Positions 63,388 to 64,000 of a stretch of 64,000 bases of DNA are shown one piece after another. Source of the stretch: Sulfobacillus benefaciens (GTDB lineage Bacteria > Bacillota > Sulfobacillia > Sulfobacillales > Sulfobacillaceae). Below the pieces are notes generated by a model. The model searched no databases. It had not been told where the DNA came from and saw only the letters and a list, made by a program, of their open reading frames with translations. The stretch covers positions 1 to 64,000 of the forward strand of contig PXYT01000007.1 in NCBI GenBank assembly GCA_003023725.1, written 5' to 3'. The position numbers were made by a program, and so were the translations under genes. How positions within the stretch are numbered: position 1 is the stretch's first letter; each line of letters begins with the position of its first letter.

Positions 63388-63797
63388 TAAAAAACACCCT
63401 CCCCCTCATCTTGATGATGGGTCTTATTAGAAAATTCCTGGGTGACTTGCTGGCAATGTTGGAGGATCTCTGGCGAGGTCATGCCTTGAGCAAAAGCTTC
63501 GGATAAAACCGTGGAAAGTCTGTCTCGCCAACCCTCCACAAAGTCCTGAGCGGGATGCGCTAAATCACGGACAATACCGCCATTGCGCCGCGAGAGCCGG
63601 ATATAACCCTCTTGATCCAACAACTGATAGGCTTTGTGAACCGTGTGCAGATTGATTGCCAGCTCTTCGGCCAAGGTTCGAATAGAAGGCAGGGAATCTC
63701 CGGGGCGGATATCCCCTCGAGCCAGGGCTTCAACGACCTGGTTGCGAATTTGCAGGTACAAGGGTTGTTCACTATCCCATTTGATCAAAAACATCAT
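63387..63797 (-). CDS. GntR-family regulator, YtrA subfamily
   Basis: 136 residues from ATG 63797 (AGGGGTG about 6 nt upstream; 63794 or the GTG at 63806 are possible). QPLYLQIRNQVVEALARGDI ... SIRTLAEELAINLHTVHKAY is the GntR helix-turn-helix with the short YtrA tail. First gene of an operon with the DUF1648 protein; its promoter has a perfect palindrome. It is a paralogue of the regulator at 58710. Likely represses its own operon. Confidence 0.88.
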   Translation of the reverse strand: MMFLIKWDSEQPLYLQIRNQVVEALARGDIRPGDSLPSIRTLAEELAINLHTVHKAYQLLDQEGYIRLSRRNGGIVRDLAHPAQDFVEGWRDRLSTVLSEAFAQGMTSPEILQHCQQVTQEFSNKTHHQDEGEGVF

Positions 63798-63811
63798 GGC
63801 AATCACCCCTA

Positions 63812-63832
63812 TGTTATATAACTAGTATAACA
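63812..63832. promoter_or_regulatory. Palindromic operator/promoter of the GntR-DUF1648 operon
   Basis: TGTTATA-TAACTAG-TATAACA is an inverted repeat with 7-bp perfect arms, 15 bp upstream of the GntR start. On the minus strand TATACT within it can act as -10, so binding would block transcription. Confidence 0.7.
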
Positions 63833-63912
63833 CTGGGAAAATAATTATGGATGATGCAATACAAAAAATTTTTCAACAGTGGCATCAAAGGTCCGATGGG
63901 TAAACCCAAATC

Positions 63913-63947
63913 GGCGCGCTCTGGCCTGGATAAAAGAAGAGCGCGCC
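63913..63947. terminator. Hairpin near the right edge
   Basis: GGCGCGCTCT (63913-63922) pairs with AGAGCGCGCC (63938-63947), 15-nt loop. Possibly the terminator of a gene beyond the window; no T-run seen. Confidence 0.4.
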
Positions 63948-64000
63948 CATTTCCAATGGGTAAGCCAAGTAAAGATAGAAGAGACAAATTGCCATGAGTC

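Noticed and set aside
1-64000. CRISPR array, tRNA or rRNA genes
   Set aside because: No regularly spaced direct repeats and no recognisable tRNA or rRNA sequence were seen on reading either strand; a tRNA scan would be decisive.

Overview
The window looks like chromosomal DNA of a moderately thermophilic, acidophilic, spore-forming Firmicute of the Sulfobacillus type. This is inference from gene content: GC near 50 %, strong GGAGG ribosome sites with some GTG/TTG starts, lipobox lipoproteins and no outer-membrane genes, a candidate Spo0A site, and YtrA-type GntR regulators. There are no rRNA or tRNA genes and no CRISPR array that I can see. Roughly a quarter of the window is gene-free and holds fossils (a C-terminal piece of an oligopeptide-transporter ATPase, an MFS remnant, an IS110 fragment, a truncated TIG-domain gene, a possible nucleoside-hydrolase remnant) and a MITE-like element.

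Layout. 1-6 kb: edge-truncated alpha/beta hydrolase, metallophosphoesterase, PHS-type MFS transporter. 7.3-10.5 kb: sugar ABC transporter (lipoprotein plus two permeases, no ATPase). 11.2-12.4 kb: MFS transporter. 12.7-21.8 kb (minus strand): a seven-gene operon, LacI regulator > GH35-like beta-galactosidase > peptide-type (SBP_bac_5/Dpp) ABC transporter, behind a clear promoter with a perfect LacI-type palindrome. Its layout predicts import of short beta-galactosides by a dipeptide-type transporter, cytoplasmic hydrolysis and induction by the sugar. 22.6-35.6 kb: small regulators, a 53-residue zinc-ribbon protein, non-phosphorylating GapN, a hydrolase, MntP, a lipoprotein, an ABC-2 exporter, an aldo/keto reductase, a small membrane protein and a cold-shock protein.

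36.0-45.3 kb is a cell-surface locus: two large secreted proteins sharing paired YQFW...AY modules and Ig-like repeats, a ribbon-helix-helix protein just upstream of the second one, and a GT2/TPR glycosyltransferase. Tandem Spo0A-box sequences precede the first protein.

45.9-55.8 kb is the most interesting part: a ROK regulator with a XylR-like operator, an MFS permease, three Gfo/Idh/MocA-type proteins (the first lacking the catalytic EKP lysine), two Cys-type sulfatases without signal peptides, and an anaerobic sulfatase-maturating radical SAM enzyme ending in a SEC-C motif. Together they suggest uptake of a sulfated small sugar or polyol, desulfation in the cytoplasm and oxidation by the dehydrogenases; the substrate is unknown.

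55.8-64 kb: IS110 remnant joined to a TIG-domain fragment, a secreted protein, a cluster of three DnaA-box-like sites, a YtrA-type GntR regulator, a LolA-like lipoprotein, a protein with three CPxC motifs, and a DUF1648/DUF5808 membrane protein co-transcribed with a second YtrA-type GntR regulator behind a palindromic operator.
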